Assembly: GCF_019966535.1 (NCBI RefSeq)
Contig: NZ_JAIMID010000008.1
Span: 183,293 to 247,292 of the forward strand
DNA from: Mesobacterium pallidum
GTDB lineage: Bacteria > Pseudomonadota > Alphaproteobacteria > Rhodobacterales > Rhodobacteraceae
Reading direction: 5' to 3'
Length of the DNA: 64,000 nucleotides
Shown here: in pieces, positions 16,097-25,609 of the stretch
How the letters are laid out: the number at the start of each line of letters is the position of its first letter
Position numbering within the stretch: the stretch's first letter is position 1
Program-made: the position numbers and the translations under genes
Notes under the pieces: generated by a model
The model's input: the letters and a program-made list of their open reading frames with translations, nothing else
Told to the model about the DNA's origin: nothing
The model's database searches: none

Positions 16097-17212
16097 CTAG
16101 CCCGACCTGTGGGCGGGCTTGGTCTTGTGCACCCAGCCGGCGATCTCCGAGGCGATCTTGGTCAGCGGCTTCTGAACGGTCGCGCCGCCCATGGCCAGCG
16201 CCTCCTTGGGCATTCCGAAGACCACGCAGCTCGCCTCGTCCTGGACAAAGGTCTCGGCACCGGATTGCCGCATCTCGAGCAGACCGCGTGCCCCGTCGTC
16301 ACCCATGCCGGTCAACACGACCCCCAGGGCCTTGTCGCCGGCCGACTGCGCGACCGAACGAAACAGGACATCGACGGACGGACGATGGCGCGAAACGGCC
16401 GGACCATCGGCCAGCTCGATCAGGTATCCGGCTCCGCTGCGCCGCAGCATCATGTGGCGGTTGCCCTGCGCGATCAGCGCCTGGCCCGGCTCGGGGCGCT
16501 CTCCGCCGCGCGCCTCGGCGACGGACAGGCGGCACAGCCCGTCGAGGCGCCGCGCGAAGGTCTCTGTGAAATGCTCGGGCATGTGCTGAACGATGACGAT
16601 CGGCGGCAGGTCGGCGGGCAGCGCGGCAAGCACGGTGACCAGCGCCTCGGTGCCGCCGGTCGAGGCCCCGATCGCGATGACATGGCCGTTCGGCGGCCCC
16701 GCGTTGGGACGCGCCGGCAGCGGCGGCAGGATGACATCGGCGGTCAGCTTGGGCCCCGGGCTCAGCACTTTGGGGCCGGGCCTGGCCTTGCGGCGGGGAT
16801 GGGTGGAGGCCGCCGCGTGGACCGCGTCGCACAGCACCACCTCGGCCTCGGCCCAGTCGGCCGCGCTGCGCAGGCGCGGCTTGGCCACCACCTCGGCCGC
16901 GCCGCATTCGAGCGCGCGCATCGCGTTCTCGGACCCTTCGGCGGTAAAGCTGGAACAGACCACGACCGGCAAGGGATGCTGCGCCATGATCCGTCGCAGG
17001 AAACTGAGCCCGTCCATGCGTGGCAACGCCAGGTCGAGCAGCATGACATCGGGCAGGTCCCGGCGCATCATGTCGGCCGCCTCAAAGGCATCGCGGGCCA
17101 TGGAGACCACGCGGATCCCGCTGTCGGCGGACAGCAGCTTGGCCAGCCCCGCGCGCGCCGCGGCGCTGTCGTCGACGATCATGACCTCGATCGGAACGGA
17201 GTTCGGACACAT
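16097..17212 (-). CDS. cheB: Chemotaxis protein-glutamate methylesterase/glutamine deamidase
   Basis: CheB removes methyl groups from chemoreceptor glutamates for adaptation. The 371-residue protein has an N-terminal receiver domain with phosphoacceptor D60 (VMLLDLALPRMDG), a Pro-rich linker of about 40 residues, and the C-terminal esterase domain. The catalytic triad is visible: S184 in GASTGG, H210 in QHMPEH and an Asp in GMGDDG near 305. It overlaps the cheR stop codon by one base and is the last gene of the minus-strand chemotaxis operon. All catalytic elements are intact. Confidence 0.95.
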   Translation of the reverse strand: MCPNSVPIEVMIVDDSAAARAGLAKLLSADSGIRVVSMARDAFEAADMMRRDLPDVMLLDLALPRMDGLSFLRRIMAQHPLPVVVCSSFTAEGSENAMRALECGAAEVVAKPRLRSAADWAEAEVVLCDAVHAAASTHPRRKARPGPKVLSPGPKLTADVILPPLPARPNAGPPNGHVIAIGASTGGTEALVTVLAALPADLPPIVIVQHMPEHFTETFARRLDGLCRLSVAEARGGERPEPGQALIAQGNRHMMLRRSGAGYLIELADGPAVSRHRPSVDVLFRSVAQSAGDKALGVVLTGMGDDGARGLLEMRQSGAETFVQDEASCVVFGMPKEALAMGGATVQKPLTKIASEIAGWVHKTKPAHRSG

Positions 17213-18060
17213 CAGCCTGTCACCCTTCTGCGAAACGCCCCCGGTGCGACCTGCTCGAGGCCCACTTCCTGCACGATCATCGATTCGGCGTGGCCGACGA
17301 AGAACCAGCCGCCCGGCCTGAGATGGCCCGCGACATTGTGTACGACCCGCGCCTGTTCCGCGGCGTCGAAGTAGATCAGCACGTTGCGCAGGAAGATCGC
17401 GTCAAGCTGCCGGGCCACGTCAAAGGGCGGATCGATCAGGTTCAGCCAGGCAAAGCGCACCCGCGACCGGATCTCGGGCGCGAACCGCATCCGCGTTGCG
17501 CCCTTTGGACCCTTGCCACGCATCAGGTAGCGCGCCCGCATCTCCGCCGGCACGTCGGCCAGCTGGGACGCCGGGTAGATCGCCCGCGCCGCCTGCTCGA
17601 GCACCCCGGTCGAGATGTCGGTCCCCAGCACCGCCCAGTCGAGGCGCCGGTCGGCGAAGGCCGCATCCGCCAGCAGCATCGCGGCGGTATAGGCCTCGGC
17701 CCCGGTCGAGGCGGCCGCGCTCCAGAGCCGGAATCGGGCCACCGCACCGGGCCGGACCCGTTCCAGCGCCTCGGGGATGACTCGCGACACCAGGATGTCA
17801 AAATGCCTGGACTCACGAAAGAAATCCGTCTTGTTCGTGGTGACGAGGTCGACGATGTTTTCCCATTCGTCCGCCATCCCGCCCTGTTCGAAGAGGTAGC
17901 GCAGGTAATCGTCGAGCGTCCCGTAGCCGGTTTCGAGCAGTCGCTTGCGCAGCCGCGAGACGATCAGGTGATCCTTGCTGTCCGGCATCCGGATCCCTGT
18001 CTCGCGATAGATCGTTTCGCGAAACCGGGCCCTGAGGTCGGCTTGCATCAGCTCGGACAT
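17212..18060 (-). CDS. cheR: Chemotaxis receptor glutamate methyltransferase
   Basis: CheR methylates receptor glutamates using S-adenosylmethionine. The 282-residue protein has an N-terminal helical domain (RLRKRLLETGYGTLDDYLRY), the TNKTDFFRE segment that ends it, and a Rossmann methyltransferase domain with DISTGVLEQAARAIYP and IFLRNVLIYF. The SAM-binding loop usually written SSGEEPYS reads STGAEAYT here, keeping only part of the consensus. The start at 18060 overlaps the end of cheW by 13 bases; an upstream start would lie deep inside cheW. Confidence 0.93.
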   Translation of the reverse strand: MSELMQADLRARFRETIYRETGIRMPDSKDHLIVSRLRKRLLETGYGTLDDYLRYLFEQGGMADEWENIVDLVTTNKTDFFRESRHFDILVSRVIPEALERVRPGAVARFRLWSAAASTGAEAYTAAMLLADAAFADRRLDWAVLGTDISTGVLEQAARAIYPASQLADVPAEMRARYLMRGKGPKGATRMRFAPEIRSRVRFAWLNLIDPPFDVARQLDAIFLRNVLIYFDAAEQARVVHNVAGHLRPGGWFFVGHAESMIVQEVGLEQVAPGAFRRRVTG

Positions 18061-18587
18061 GATCCGGCGGGCTTGTCGGCGCTGCGCGAACGGGCGGCCA
18101 CGATGACCGCGGGATCGAAGATCGTGTCGGCATTGAGCAATGTGGTGATGACTCCGTCGCGGCGGCCGATCCCCCAGATGGCACGCGGATCCCACGACAG
18201 CATCTCGGCCTCGTGCACCGGGTCGATCCGACCGTCGTCGTCCAGGGCGGCGACCTCGATCACCTGGTCGACACGCATGGCCACACGGTGCTGACGCCCG
18301 CCCACGGTGAGCGCCAGCAGCAGGATGCGCGTGTTCTCGTCCTCGTCGCGCATCGGCTCGCCCAGCAGGCAGCGCAGGTCGACCAGCGGGACCGAGGCGC
18401 CACGCACGTCGATCAGGCCCAGCAGGTAGGCCGGGGCATTGGGCAGGCGGGTCGGTTCCTGCGGCGACAGGATCTCCTGCACGATGCCCACCTCGACGGC
18501 AAAGAGCGAGCCCGAGACCGAGAAGGTGACCACCGTGTCGGCCCGTGTCCGGCCGCGCGCATCTGCCGTCGCCACGTCAGGCTGCAT
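18048..18587 (-). CDS. cheW: CheW-type coupling protein 1
   Basis: The 179-residue CheW-like protein links receptors to the CheA kinase. The SH3-like fold is recognisable from [45 protein letters not shown] and [17 protein letters not shown]. Overlaps with the MCP gene (11 bases) and cheR (13 bases) show tight coupling. It is one of two CheW proteins in the operon. The C-terminal 20 residues are basic and disordered-looking, longer than a minimal CheW. Confidence 0.92.
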   Translation of the reverse strand: MQPDVATADARGRTRADTVVTFSVSGSLFAVEVGIVQEILSPQEPTRLPNAPAYLLGLIDVRGASVPLVDLRCLLGEPMRDEDENTRILLLALTVGGRQHRVAMRVDQVIEVAALDDDGRIDPVHEAEMLSWDPRAIWGIGRRDGVITTLLNADTIFDPAVIVAARSRSADKPAGSCPS

Positions 18588-20238
18588 CGGACTTTCCGGG
18601 CGCTAAACGGGTGAATTCGGCATCCAGATCGTCCTCTCCGCCGGACATGTCGAAATCGAACCCGCCGCCCGACATGGCCCGCGACTTGCGCCTGGGCTTG
18701 GACATGCGCCCCGTTCTTGCCGGCGCCGGGGCTGCCACGGTGCCGCGATCGTCGGTGCGGAAATAGGCGATCGAGGCCCGCAGCGTCTCGGATTGCGCCG
18801 ACAGCTCTTCGGCCGTGGCCGACATTTCCTCGGAGGCGGAGGTGTTTTCCTGCGTGACCTTGTCGAGCTGCTGGATGGCCAGGTTGACCTGCGTCGCGCC
18901 CGCGGCGAGTTCCTGGCTGGCAGAGCTGATCTGGCTCACCAGTTCCGAGGTCCGCTCGATGTCGGGCACCAGCCCCTCGAGCATCTTGCCGGCCTCTTCC
19001 GCGGCACGCACCGTGTTGCCGGACAGCGACGAGATCTCGCCCGCGGCAGTCTGGCTGCGTTCGGCCAGCTTGCGCACCTCGGAGGCGACGACGGCAAAGC
19101 CGCGGCCATGCTCGCCCGCGCGAGCGGCCTCGACCGCGGCATTCAGTGCCAGCAGGTCGGTCTGGCGGGCGATCTCCTGCACCACCATGATCCGCTCGGC
19201 GATGGTCTTCATCGCCTCGACCGCCTCGGCCACGGCGCGGCCCGAATCGCGCGCGTCGGAGGCAGACTTGCGGGCCATCGCCTCGGTCTGGCCGGCATTG
19301 TCGGCGGTCTGCTTGATGCTGGCGGTCATCTGCTCGACCGAGCTCGACGCCTCCTCGGTCGACGAAGCCTGTTCGGTCGCGCCCTGGCTCAGCTGCTCGG
19401 CGGTCGAGGCCATTTCGGCTGAACCGGAGGCGACCTGGCCCGCGCCGCTGGTGACCTCGCCGACGACGCGGCGCAGGTTCTCGGTCATCTCGTTCATCGA
19501 AGACAGCAGGTCCGCGATCTCGTCGTTCGACCGGACCTGCACCGTTTGGGTCAGATCCCCCGAGGCGACCTTGCGGCTGAGGTTGATCGCCCGGGTCAGA
19601 CCGGCCGAGATGGTCATCACGATCCACAGGCCCGCCGCGACCGAAAGCACACCGATCGCCACCATGATGCCGATCGTGAGGTTACGCGCGCCCGCGTAAT
19701 TCGCCGCCGCCGCCGTGCCCGCATCCACCATTCCCTGGCGGTTGGTGGTCAGGATGCTGTCGATCTCGGCCTCCATCTCGCGCCAGGCGGCTTTCCCTTC
19801 GCCGTTGACCAGCCGGAAGGCGCCCAGGTTGTCGCCGCTCTCGGACCGTTCCATCGCGCGGCCGTTGATGTCCCGGATGCGCCCGAGGATTTCCTCGTAG
19901 GTGTCGAGGCGTGCCTGGCCTTCTTCCGACGCGATGGTCCGCATCGCGCGCAGGTAGTCGTCGTGCCGGCTGCGGGCCGCATCCATCGACGCGATCACGT
20001 CCCGTTTGTTCGCCGCCGTTTCAGCCAGGATGTACTCGCGCACGTCGCGTTGCACGCGCAATTGCTCGCACCCGAGTTCTTCGCCGAGACGGACCCGCTC
20101 GGCGGTGACATCGACCACTTCGATCATCCGGTCCTGCATGCCTGCCAGCTTGTTCAGCGCCAGCATCGAGGCCCCGAATGAGGCCAGCACCAGCACCGCC
20201 AGGGTGAGCGAGAGTTTCAGTTTCAAGGTAAAGCGCAT
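18577..20238 (-). CDS. Methyl-accepting chemotaxis protein
   Basis: This 553-residue chemoreceptor has a first membrane helix at about residues 8-30, a periplasmic four-helix-bundle-like domain (about 35-185), a second membrane helix (about 190-212), a HAMP domain, and the cytoplasmic coiled-coil signalling domain. The hairpin tip that contacts CheA and CheW is canonical ([19 protein letters not shown]). Methylation-type helices flank it. The C-terminal 45 residues (basic, then Gly/Asp-rich) carry no NWETF-like pentapeptide. The ATG at 20238 with GAGG upstream places the membrane helix correctly; an earlier start adds an unlikely leader. The ligand is unknown. Confidence 0.94.
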   Translation of the reverse strand: MRFTLKLKLSLTLAVLVLASFGASMLALNKLAGMQDRMIEVVDVTAERVRLGEELGCEQLRVQRDVREYILAETAANKRDVIASMDAARSRHDDYLRAMRTIASEEGQARLDTYEEILGRIRDINGRAMERSESGDNLGAFRLVNGEGKAAWREMEAEIDSILTTNRQGMVDAGTAAAANYAGARNLTIGIMVAIGVLSVAAGLWIVMTISAGLTRAINLSRKVASGDLTQTVQVRSNDEIADLLSSMNEMTENLRRVVGEVTSGAGQVASGSAEMASTAEQLSQGATEQASSTEEASSSVEQMTASIKQTADNAGQTEAMARKSASDARDSGRAVAEAVEAMKTIAERIMVVQEIARQTDLLALNAAVEAARAGEHGRGFAVVASEVRKLAERSQTAAGEISSLSGNTVRAAEEAGKMLEGLVPDIERTSELVSQISSASQELAAGATQVNLAIQQLDKVTQENTSASEEMSATAEELSAQSETLRASIAYFRTDDRGTVAAPAPARTGRMSKPRRKSRAMSGGGFDFDMSGGEDDLDAEFTRLAPGKSDAA

Positions 20239-20248
20239 CGGCGGGCCC

Positions 20249-20758
20249 TCAGCTGGAGGTGGTCTTGCGATCAGCGCCATCCAGCTGGTAGGCAAAGATC
20301 GCATCGAGATCGGGAATGATGAAAAAGCGGCCGTTCTTGCGGCCGATGGCCTGGACGAAGTGACGTGGCCAGCGCGCGCCCACGTCGGGCACGTCGTCCA
20401 GGCTTGTCCCGGTCACCTCGGTCACCTCGTGGACCAGTTCGGCCAGCATGCCGACGACACAGGGCATGTCGTCGAGCACGAGGTCGAGCACCAGGATGCG
20501 CGTGTCCACATCCGGCGGGCGGACCGGCATCCGCAGCGGGATGCGCAGGTCGGTCAGCGGCACCACCATGCCGCGCACGTTGATCAGCGCGGCGGCAAAG
20601 CCGGGCGCGTTGGGCACGCGGGTTATGGTGCCCGGCTCGATCACCTCGCGCAGCACCGCGGTCGGGATCGCGACCAACTCTCCGCCAAGGCTGAAGGTGA
20701 CCATGGTGCGGTCTGCGCGGGCGCCTGGGCGCGCGGCCAGGTCGGTAACGGGGCTCAT
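20249..20758 (-). CDS. cheW: CheW-type coupling protein 2
   Basis: The 169-residue CheW homolog shows [45 protein letters not shown] and a C-terminal [19 protein letters not shown] segment. Its ATG overlaps the cheA stop by one base; an alternative GTG three bases earlier would give a four-base overlap. It differs enough from CheW 1 to suggest distinct partners: this one is coupled to cheA, the other follows the receptor gene. Confidence 0.92.
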   Translation of the reverse strand: MSPVTDLAARPGARADRTMVTFSLGGELVAIPTAVLREVIEPGTITRVPNAPGFAAALINVRGMVVPLTDLRIPLRMPVRPPDVDTRILVLDLVLDDMPCVVGMLAELVHEVTEVTGTSLDDVPDVGARWPRHFVQAIGRKNGRFFIIPDLDAIFAYQLDGADRKTTSS

Positions 20759-22644
20759 CACGCGGCCTCCATGCTGTCGCGACCTTGTCCGAAGGCGACC
20801 AGCTGCGGCACGTCGAGGATCAACGCGACCGATCCGTCGCCCAGCACCGTCGCGCCTGAGAAGGTCTTGAGCGACGCATGCAGCGGCGAGAGCTGCTTGA
20901 TGACGGTCTGGCTGGAGCCGATGATCCGGTCGACGGTCAGGCCGACCCGCAGCTCACCGGCGGTGACGACCACGACCTTCTGGTAGGGACCGGGATCGCC
21001 GGGACTGTCCAGCAGGTCGCGCATCCGCAGGAAGGGCACCAGTTGGTCGCGAATGTCGAGGAACCGGGTCCGGTTCCCGGCGGTGGCATGTTCGTCGGGC
21101 AACTCGATGATATGCTCCACGGCCGCGAGCGGGATGGTGTAGCGTTCGCCCGCGATCTCGACCAGCAACCCGTCGATGATCGCCAGGGTCAGCGGCAGCC
21201 GCATGTGGATCTGCGTGCCATGCCCCGGCTCGCTGTCGATGTCGATGCTGCCGCGCAACTGCTCGACCGTGCGCTTGACCACGTCCATGCCGACGCCGCG
21301 CCCCGACAGCTCGGTCACCGCCTCGGCGGTCGAGAAGCCGGGCGCCAGGATCAGCGCGCGGATCGCCGCCTCGTCCAGCTCGGCATCCGCCGCGACCAGC
21401 CCGCGCGCTTCGGCCCGGGCACGGATGCGCGCGGTGTCGAGCCCGCGACCGTCGTCGGCCAGGGTGATCACCACCTCGGCACCGGAATAGCGCGCCGAAA
21501 GCCGGATCGTCCCGGCCTCGGGCTTGCCAAGCGCACGGCGGTCGGCGGCCGGCTCGAGCCCGTGGTCGGCGGCGTTGCGGATCAGATGCATCAGCGGATC
21601 GGCCAGCATCTCGATCACGGTCTTGTCTAGCTCGGTCTCCTCGCCCGCGATCTCGAGCGCGATCTCCTTGCCGAGCGTGTCGTTCAGGTCGTGGACCAGG
21701 CGCCGGAAGCGCCCGGTGATCGACCCGATCGGAGTCATGCGGATGCTCATCGTCGTCTCGCGCATGCCGGTGGCGAGGCGCTTGATCTCTTCGGCGACGG
21801 CGACCAGGTTCGGATCGCCCAGCCGGGCGGCGATCTCGGCCAGCCGGGCCTCGGCTATCACCAGCTCGCCCACGCGGTCCATCATCTCGTCCAGCCGTTC
21901 GGCCGGGACGCGCATCATCGCCCTCTCGCGGCCCTTGGGCTGTGCCGCCATCGCGGCGGGTGGGTCTTCTTCCGGCTGCGGCTCTGCGCTGCCGTCCCGG
22001 TGCAGGTCGAACTCGAGCCCCTCTTCGTTGAACAGGAACACGTCGCGGATCGCGGCTTCGTCCAGGGTGCTCGGCAAGGTCATGCGCCAGCCGATATAGA
22101 GCCGGTCCGCCTGCATCGCCCGCAGGTCGGGCAGGCGGCCGAGGACCGGTTCGATCCCGCTGGCGCCGACCGAGCGCAGGTCGTCGAGCAGGCCCTGCGG
22201 GCGCGCGCCCAGCACCAGGCAATCGGGCGCGAGGTGGAAGGTCAGCGACCAGTCTGGCGCCTCGACGCCGGCGGCGTCGCCCGCGCCGGTGACGAGATCC
22301 TGCAGGTCCGCCAGCAGGTCCGCCCCCGGACCGGAAGGCCCCCCGTCCAGCAGGGTCGTCACGTGGTCGCGCGCCTTGAGGCCGAGGTTGATCAAGGCCG
22401 GTGTCGCGGGAATCCGCCCCTCGCGCACGGCCTCGAAAGCGGATTCGAAATCGTGCAGGAACTGCGCAAGCTCGACCTGGCCGAACATCGCGCCGGTGCC
22501 CTTGAGCGTGTGCAGATCGCGGAACACGCCGTCGATCAAGGCGCGGTCGTCCGGGCGGGATTTCAGGTCAAGCAGCCCCTGTTCGAGGCTTTCGACCAGT
22601 TGCCGGGCCTCGACCAGGAACAATGCGTCGGCGTCGTTTGTCAT
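20758..22644 (-). CDS. cheA: Chemotaxis histidine kinase
   Basis: CheA phosphorylates CheY and CheB on receptor command. The 628-residue protein has an N-terminal Hpt domain with H45 in FRDLHTLKGTG, a middle linker, a dimerisation helix pair (ERLDEMMDRVGELVIAEARL), a HATPase domain with N box (HLIRNAADHGLEPA) and G boxes (LADDGRGLD, GRGVGMDVVK, GHGTQIHM), and a C-terminal CheW-like regulatory domain. It overlaps cheY by one base at its start. All kinase motifs look intact. Confidence 0.95.
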   Translation of the reverse strand: MTNDADALFLVEARQLVESLEQGLLDLKSRPDDRALIDGVFRDLHTLKGTGAMFGQVELAQFLHDFESAFEAVREGRIPATPALINLGLKARDHVTTLLDGGPSGPGADLLADLQDLVTGAGDAAGVEAPDWSLTFHLAPDCLVLGARPQGLLDDLRSVGASGIEPVLGRLPDLRAMQADRLYIGWRMTLPSTLDEAAIRDVFLFNEEGLEFDLHRDGSAEPQPEEDPPAAMAAQPKGRERAMMRVPAERLDEMMDRVGELVIAEARLAEIAARLGDPNLVAVAEEIKRLATGMRETTMSIRMTPIGSITGRFRRLVHDLNDTLGKEIALEIAGEETELDKTVIEMLADPLMHLIRNAADHGLEPAADRRALGKPEAGTIRLSARYSGAEVVITLADDGRGLDTARIRARAEARGLVAADAELDEAAIRALILAPGFSTAEAVTELSGRGVGMDVVKRTVEQLRGSIDIDSEPGHGTQIHMRLPLTLAIIDGLLVEIAGERYTIPLAAVEHIIELPDEHATAGNRTRFLDIRDQLVPFLRMRDLLDSPGDPGPYQKVVVVTAGELRVGLTVDRIIGSSQTVIKQLSPLHASLKTFSGATVLGDGSVALILDVPQLVAFGQGRDSMEAA

Positions 22645-23009
22645 CAGCCCAGCACCTTCTTGACCACGCCCAGCAGCTTCTGATCGTCGAAGGGCTTGGT
22701 CATCCAGCCGATGGCCCCGGCGGCCCGCGCCTGCTGCTTGACCGCATCCGCGTTCTCGGTCGACAGGAAGATGACCGGCACACCGGCGCTTCCGGGCATC
22801 TGGCGGAAGGCGCGGATGAACTCGATCCCCGTGAGGCGCGGCATGTTCTGGTCGGTGATCACCGCAGAGGGCATGGTTTCGCGCGCCTTGGCCAGCGCCT
22901 CTTCGCCATCCCCGGCCTCGACGGGATCGAAGCCGGCCATGCGCAGTGTGCCGACGATCAACCGGCGGACCGAGGCCGAATCGTCCACGACAAGCACCCG
23001 CCGGCTCAT
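22644..23009 (-). CDS. cheY: CheY-type response regulator
   Basis: This 121-residue single-domain receiver has the acidic pair D9-D10, phosphoacceptor D53 (ITDQNMPRLTG), T84 (FLSTEN) and K105 (MTKPFD), all essential for CheY signalling. It is predicted to be phosphorylated by the CheA encoded immediately downstream and to act on the flagellar motor or another output. It overlaps the STAS gene upstream by four bases. Confidence 0.94.
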   Translation of the reverse strand: MSRRVLVVDDSASVRRLIVGTLRMAGFDPVEAGDGEEALAKARETMPSAVITDQNMPRLTGIEFIRAFRQMPGSAGVPVIFLSTENADAVKQQARAAGAIGWMTKPFDDQKLLGVVKKVLG

Positions 23010-23278
23010 GCGGCTGCCTCCGGCGCAGAGGCGTCGGGGTTGCAGATCGCGTCTAGCGCCAGCGCGTGCCACAGCGCCCGCGCCTCGCCGCCTTCCGGCA
23101 TGGACACCGACAGGGGACGGCCGGCGGCCCGTGCGGTCAGCACCGCGGCGGCCAGAACCTGGGCTCCGGCGACGTCCAGCCCGTCCGTATCGGACAGCGC
23201 GACCGCTGGTTGATCCTTTTCGAGGATCGCCAGAAGGGCGGTTTTCCCTTCCTCGATCCCGCCGATCCTGAGGTCCAT
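23006..23278 (-). CDS. STAS-domain protein, first gene of chemotaxis operon
   Basis: The 90-residue protein has the shape of a stand-alone STAS domain: beta strands, then LSDTDGLDVAGAQVLAAAVL followed by RAAGRPLSVSMP. In anti-sigma-antagonist STAS proteins the residue between LD and AG is normally a phosphorylatable Ser or Thr; here it is Val (LDVAG), so regulation by phosphorylation at that site seems lost. The ATG at 23278 is preferred over an upstream GTG that adds 12 non-homologous residues. STAS proteins accompany some alternative chemotaxis systems; the role here is unknown. Confidence 0.75.
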   Translation of the reverse strand: MDLRIGGIEEGKTALLAILEKDQPAVALSDTDGLDVAGAQVLAAAVLTARAAGRPLSVSMPEGGEARALWHALALDAICNPDASAPEAAA

Positions 23279-23474
23279 GGCGTGTACTCCCGTGTTCCAA
23301 GCGGTCTGCTGCACGGGTTTTCTTACGGAACAGATATTTCCAGATCCCTAAGACCATGACGTCGCCGACATTTACCCGGTGTGAAGATTGGCGGGCTAGG
23401 GTCGCCCCGAAACGGCGCATGGCTGCCCGGGTCCGGCAGGGCCGGGTCACCGGCAGCAGGGGGATTGGGCGCGG
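23279..23474. promoter_or_regulatory. Divergent promoter region, chemotaxis operon / DxxxQ protein
   Basis: This 196-base gap separates the minus-strand che operon from the plus-strand helical protein and must hold both promoters. The AT-rich part is near 23317-23350. I see no confident -35/-10 pair or operator. Confidence 0.45.
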
Positions 23475-25148
23475 ATGTTTGCGTCGCGGCACGACAGGAA
23501 TCAGCACGCCAGCCCGGACGCGGACCGGGCCGATTTGCCACGCGTCGTTGCGCTGCTCGATGCCGAGGCCGGCGCGATCGACGGTGCCTTCATCCTGGCC
23601 GCCGATGCCCTGCTGGCCGGGCGCGACAAGCTGATGGAGCTGACGGAGTGCCTGCGTGCCTACGAGGCGGGGCTGGAGGGGCTCTCTGCGCAGACGATTC
23701 AGCGCGGTCTTGACGGCCTGGCAGGCGGGCTGGAAGAAACGACCGCTTCGGTCGACCGCGAGTTCTCCGACTCGACCCGCATCATGATGGGCGTTGTCGA
23801 ACTTGACGGCCCGCTGGGCAGCCTCTCGAGCCAGGTGCGCATGCTGGAATCCTATTCAAGCACGGCCCGCGTGGTCGAAGCCGAGCTGGGCCTTGCCGAC
23901 AAGCAGGCCTTTTCGCACGAGCTGGGCATGCTGACCAAGCAAAGCCTGCAGGGCTACGAGGTGCTCGACGGGTGCGCGATGTCGCTCTTGAAAACCATCA
24001 GGGCCATCCTGGACCAGCAGAAGAACCTGCGGAGCAAGGGGCTGAAACCCTTGGCGAAATCTTGCAGCATGCTGGAAACGATGGCGTCCCGGATCGCGCC
24101 CGCCCTGCAGGCGGCCCTCGAGGATTCGCGCGGGCTGAACCAGGTGACCCAGCGCCTGCATTCGGGGACGAGTTCCTGCATCTCGTCACTTCAGGTCGGC
24201 GACAGTTTTCGCCAGCGACTCGAGCACGTGGCCGAGGCGCTGCGCCGGCTCGGCTCCGCGCCCGCGCCGCTGACGGCGGACTTGATCCGCGACATCGGCG
24301 CGGCGCAGCTGGTCGGGGCCGCGCGGGCGCTTGACAGGGACCTGTCGCAGCTGGGCGGCGACATCGACACGATTTCCGCCGACATGGGCCACCTTCTCGG
24401 CCGGGTGAGCAGCCTGCGCGAGGGCTCGGAACTGTCGCGCCTGCTCGCCACTCTCGAAGGGCAGGCCGGCGGCGTGCTGGCCAAGCTCTACGCCTTGCGG
24501 ACCGAGCGCCGCGCGCTCGAGCGGCGGCTGGCCGAGATGCGGACAACGGTCATCAAGATGGATTCCATCCTCGCCGACCAGGCCGGGATCGACCAGGACA
24601 TGAAGATGGGCAGCTACAATGTCTCGCTCCGAGGGCGCAACTTTGCCGGCAACTCGGCCGTGCTGTCGACGGTGGCCCGCCAGACCGGCGAGCTGGTCGA
24701 TGCCTGCCTGGCTTCGCGGGTCGAAATCGTGCGCGGGATCGAAGGCATCCGCGACATGATCGAGACGGCCGGCATGCGCGACGCCCGTCAAATGACCCAT
24801 GACCTCGACGACATCAGCGACCAGCTGGGCGGGCTGGCCCGGCCGCTTGCCCTGTGGCGCGACTTCGACGCCAGCCTTGCCGGGTTGATGGTGGCCGGGG
24901 CGGCCACGGTCGCCGAGCTGCGTCAGATCGGCCAGCGTCTGTCCAACCAGCGCGCCACGGTCGATGCCATCATCGCCGCCGGGTCCGACCTGTCGGACCC
25001 GCAGCGTCGGGCGCGACGCCCGCAGGCCGTGGCGGATCCCGACGCCATGGCCGCCGCCGCCGTGATGCGCACGCTCTACTCGGTGCCCGAGGAGCGGGAC
25101 ATTCATGATCGCATCTGCACCGGCGGCCATGCGGGTCACATGTCATGA
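23475..25148 (+). CDS. Large helical protein with a CheZ-like DxxxQ motif, function unknown
   Basis: I do not recognise a named family for this 557-residue protein. It is almost entirely predicted helix, with long heptad-like stretches (residues 60-210 and 330-370), no signal peptide and no membrane segment. Residues 236-252 read ISSLQVGDSFRQRLEHV. D243 and Q247 reproduce the DxxxQ spacing of the CheZ phosphatase active site (Asp143/Gln147 in E. coli) on a helix. It starts 196 bases from the che operon, divergently, and overlaps the following globin frame region. This cluster has no other obvious CheY phosphatase gene (no CheC, CheX or classical CheZ). A noncanonical CheY~P phosphatase or receptor-array protein is an inference. 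Confidence 0.7.
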   Translation: MFASRHDRNQHASPDADRADLPRVVALLDAEAGAIDGAFILAADALLAGRDKLMELTECLRAYEAGLEGLSAQTIQRGLDGLAGGLEETTASVDREFSDSTRIMMGVVELDGPLGSLSSQVRMLESYSSTARVVEAELGLADKQAFSHELGMLTKQSLQGYEVLDGCAMSLLKTIRAILDQQKNLRSKGLKPLAKSCSMLETMASRIAPALQAALEDSRGLNQVTQRLHSGTSSCISSLQVGDSFRQRLEHVAEALRRLGSAPAPLTADLIRDIGAAQLVGAARALDRDLSQLGGDIDTISADMGHLLGRVSSLREGSELSRLLATLEGQAGGVLAKLYALRTERRALERRLAEMRTTVIKMDSILADQAGIDQDMKMGSYNVSLRGRNFAGNSAVLSTVARQTGELVDACLASRVEIVRGIEGIRDMIETAGMRDARQMTHDLDDISDQLGGLARPLALWRDFDASLAGLMVAGAATVAELRQIGQRLSNQRATVDAIIAAGSDLSDPQRRARRPQAVADPDAMAAAAVMRTLYSVPEERDIHDRICTGGHAGHMS

Positions 25149-25207
25149 TCCGTCACCGAACGCGGCCCGACGCCGTACAAACGACACATGGAAAGGACGC
25201 GCAGCCC

Positions 25208-25609
25208 ATGCTCACGAAAGACGAGATCTTTGCAATTCGGTCCACCTGGCTTGCCGTCGCGGGCGAACGTGACCGCACCGGAGAGCTGTTCTACGAAGAG
25301 CTGTTCAAGCGCGCGCCACAGGTGCGGCCCATGTTCTCCAGTTCGCCCAAGATCCAGGGCCGCAAGCTGATGGAGACGCTGGCCATCGTGGTCGACGGGC
25401 TGGACAACCTGGACGGACTCGTGCCGACCATCCGGGACCTCGGTCGGTTTCATGCGAACCTGGGCGCGACGGCAGAGCATTATCACCTGGTGGGCGAGGT
25501 CCTGATTGAAACGATTGCCAGGGTCGCCGGGCCGAACATGACCCCGACCGCCCGGCTTGGCTGGCAGCGCGCCTATGCCATCGTCGCCCGGATCATGCTA
25601 TCCGCCTGA
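25208..25609 (+). CDS. Single-domain bacterial globin (Vitreoscilla-haemoglobin type)
   Basis: The 133-residue globin aligns with Vitreoscilla haemoglobin without gaps at key sites: Y29 (B10), F43 (CD1), Q50 (distal E7 position) and proximal H82 in GRFHANLGATAEHYHLVGE, the same numbering or spacing as in that protein. It has no reductase or signalling domain attached. The ATG at 25208 has AAAGGA ten bases upstream; an ATG at 25145 overlapping the previous stop would add 21 residues. It follows the DxxxQ protein in the same direction and faces coxG. Oxygen or NO binding is expected from the family; a link to taxis is suggested only by location. Confidence 0.85.
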   Translation: MLTKDEIFAIRSTWLAVAGERDRTGELFYEELFKRAPQVRPMFSSSPKIQGRKLMETLAIVVDGLDNLDGLVPTIRDLGRFHANLGATAEHYHLVGEVLIETIARVAGPNMTPTARLGWQRAYAIVARIMLSA

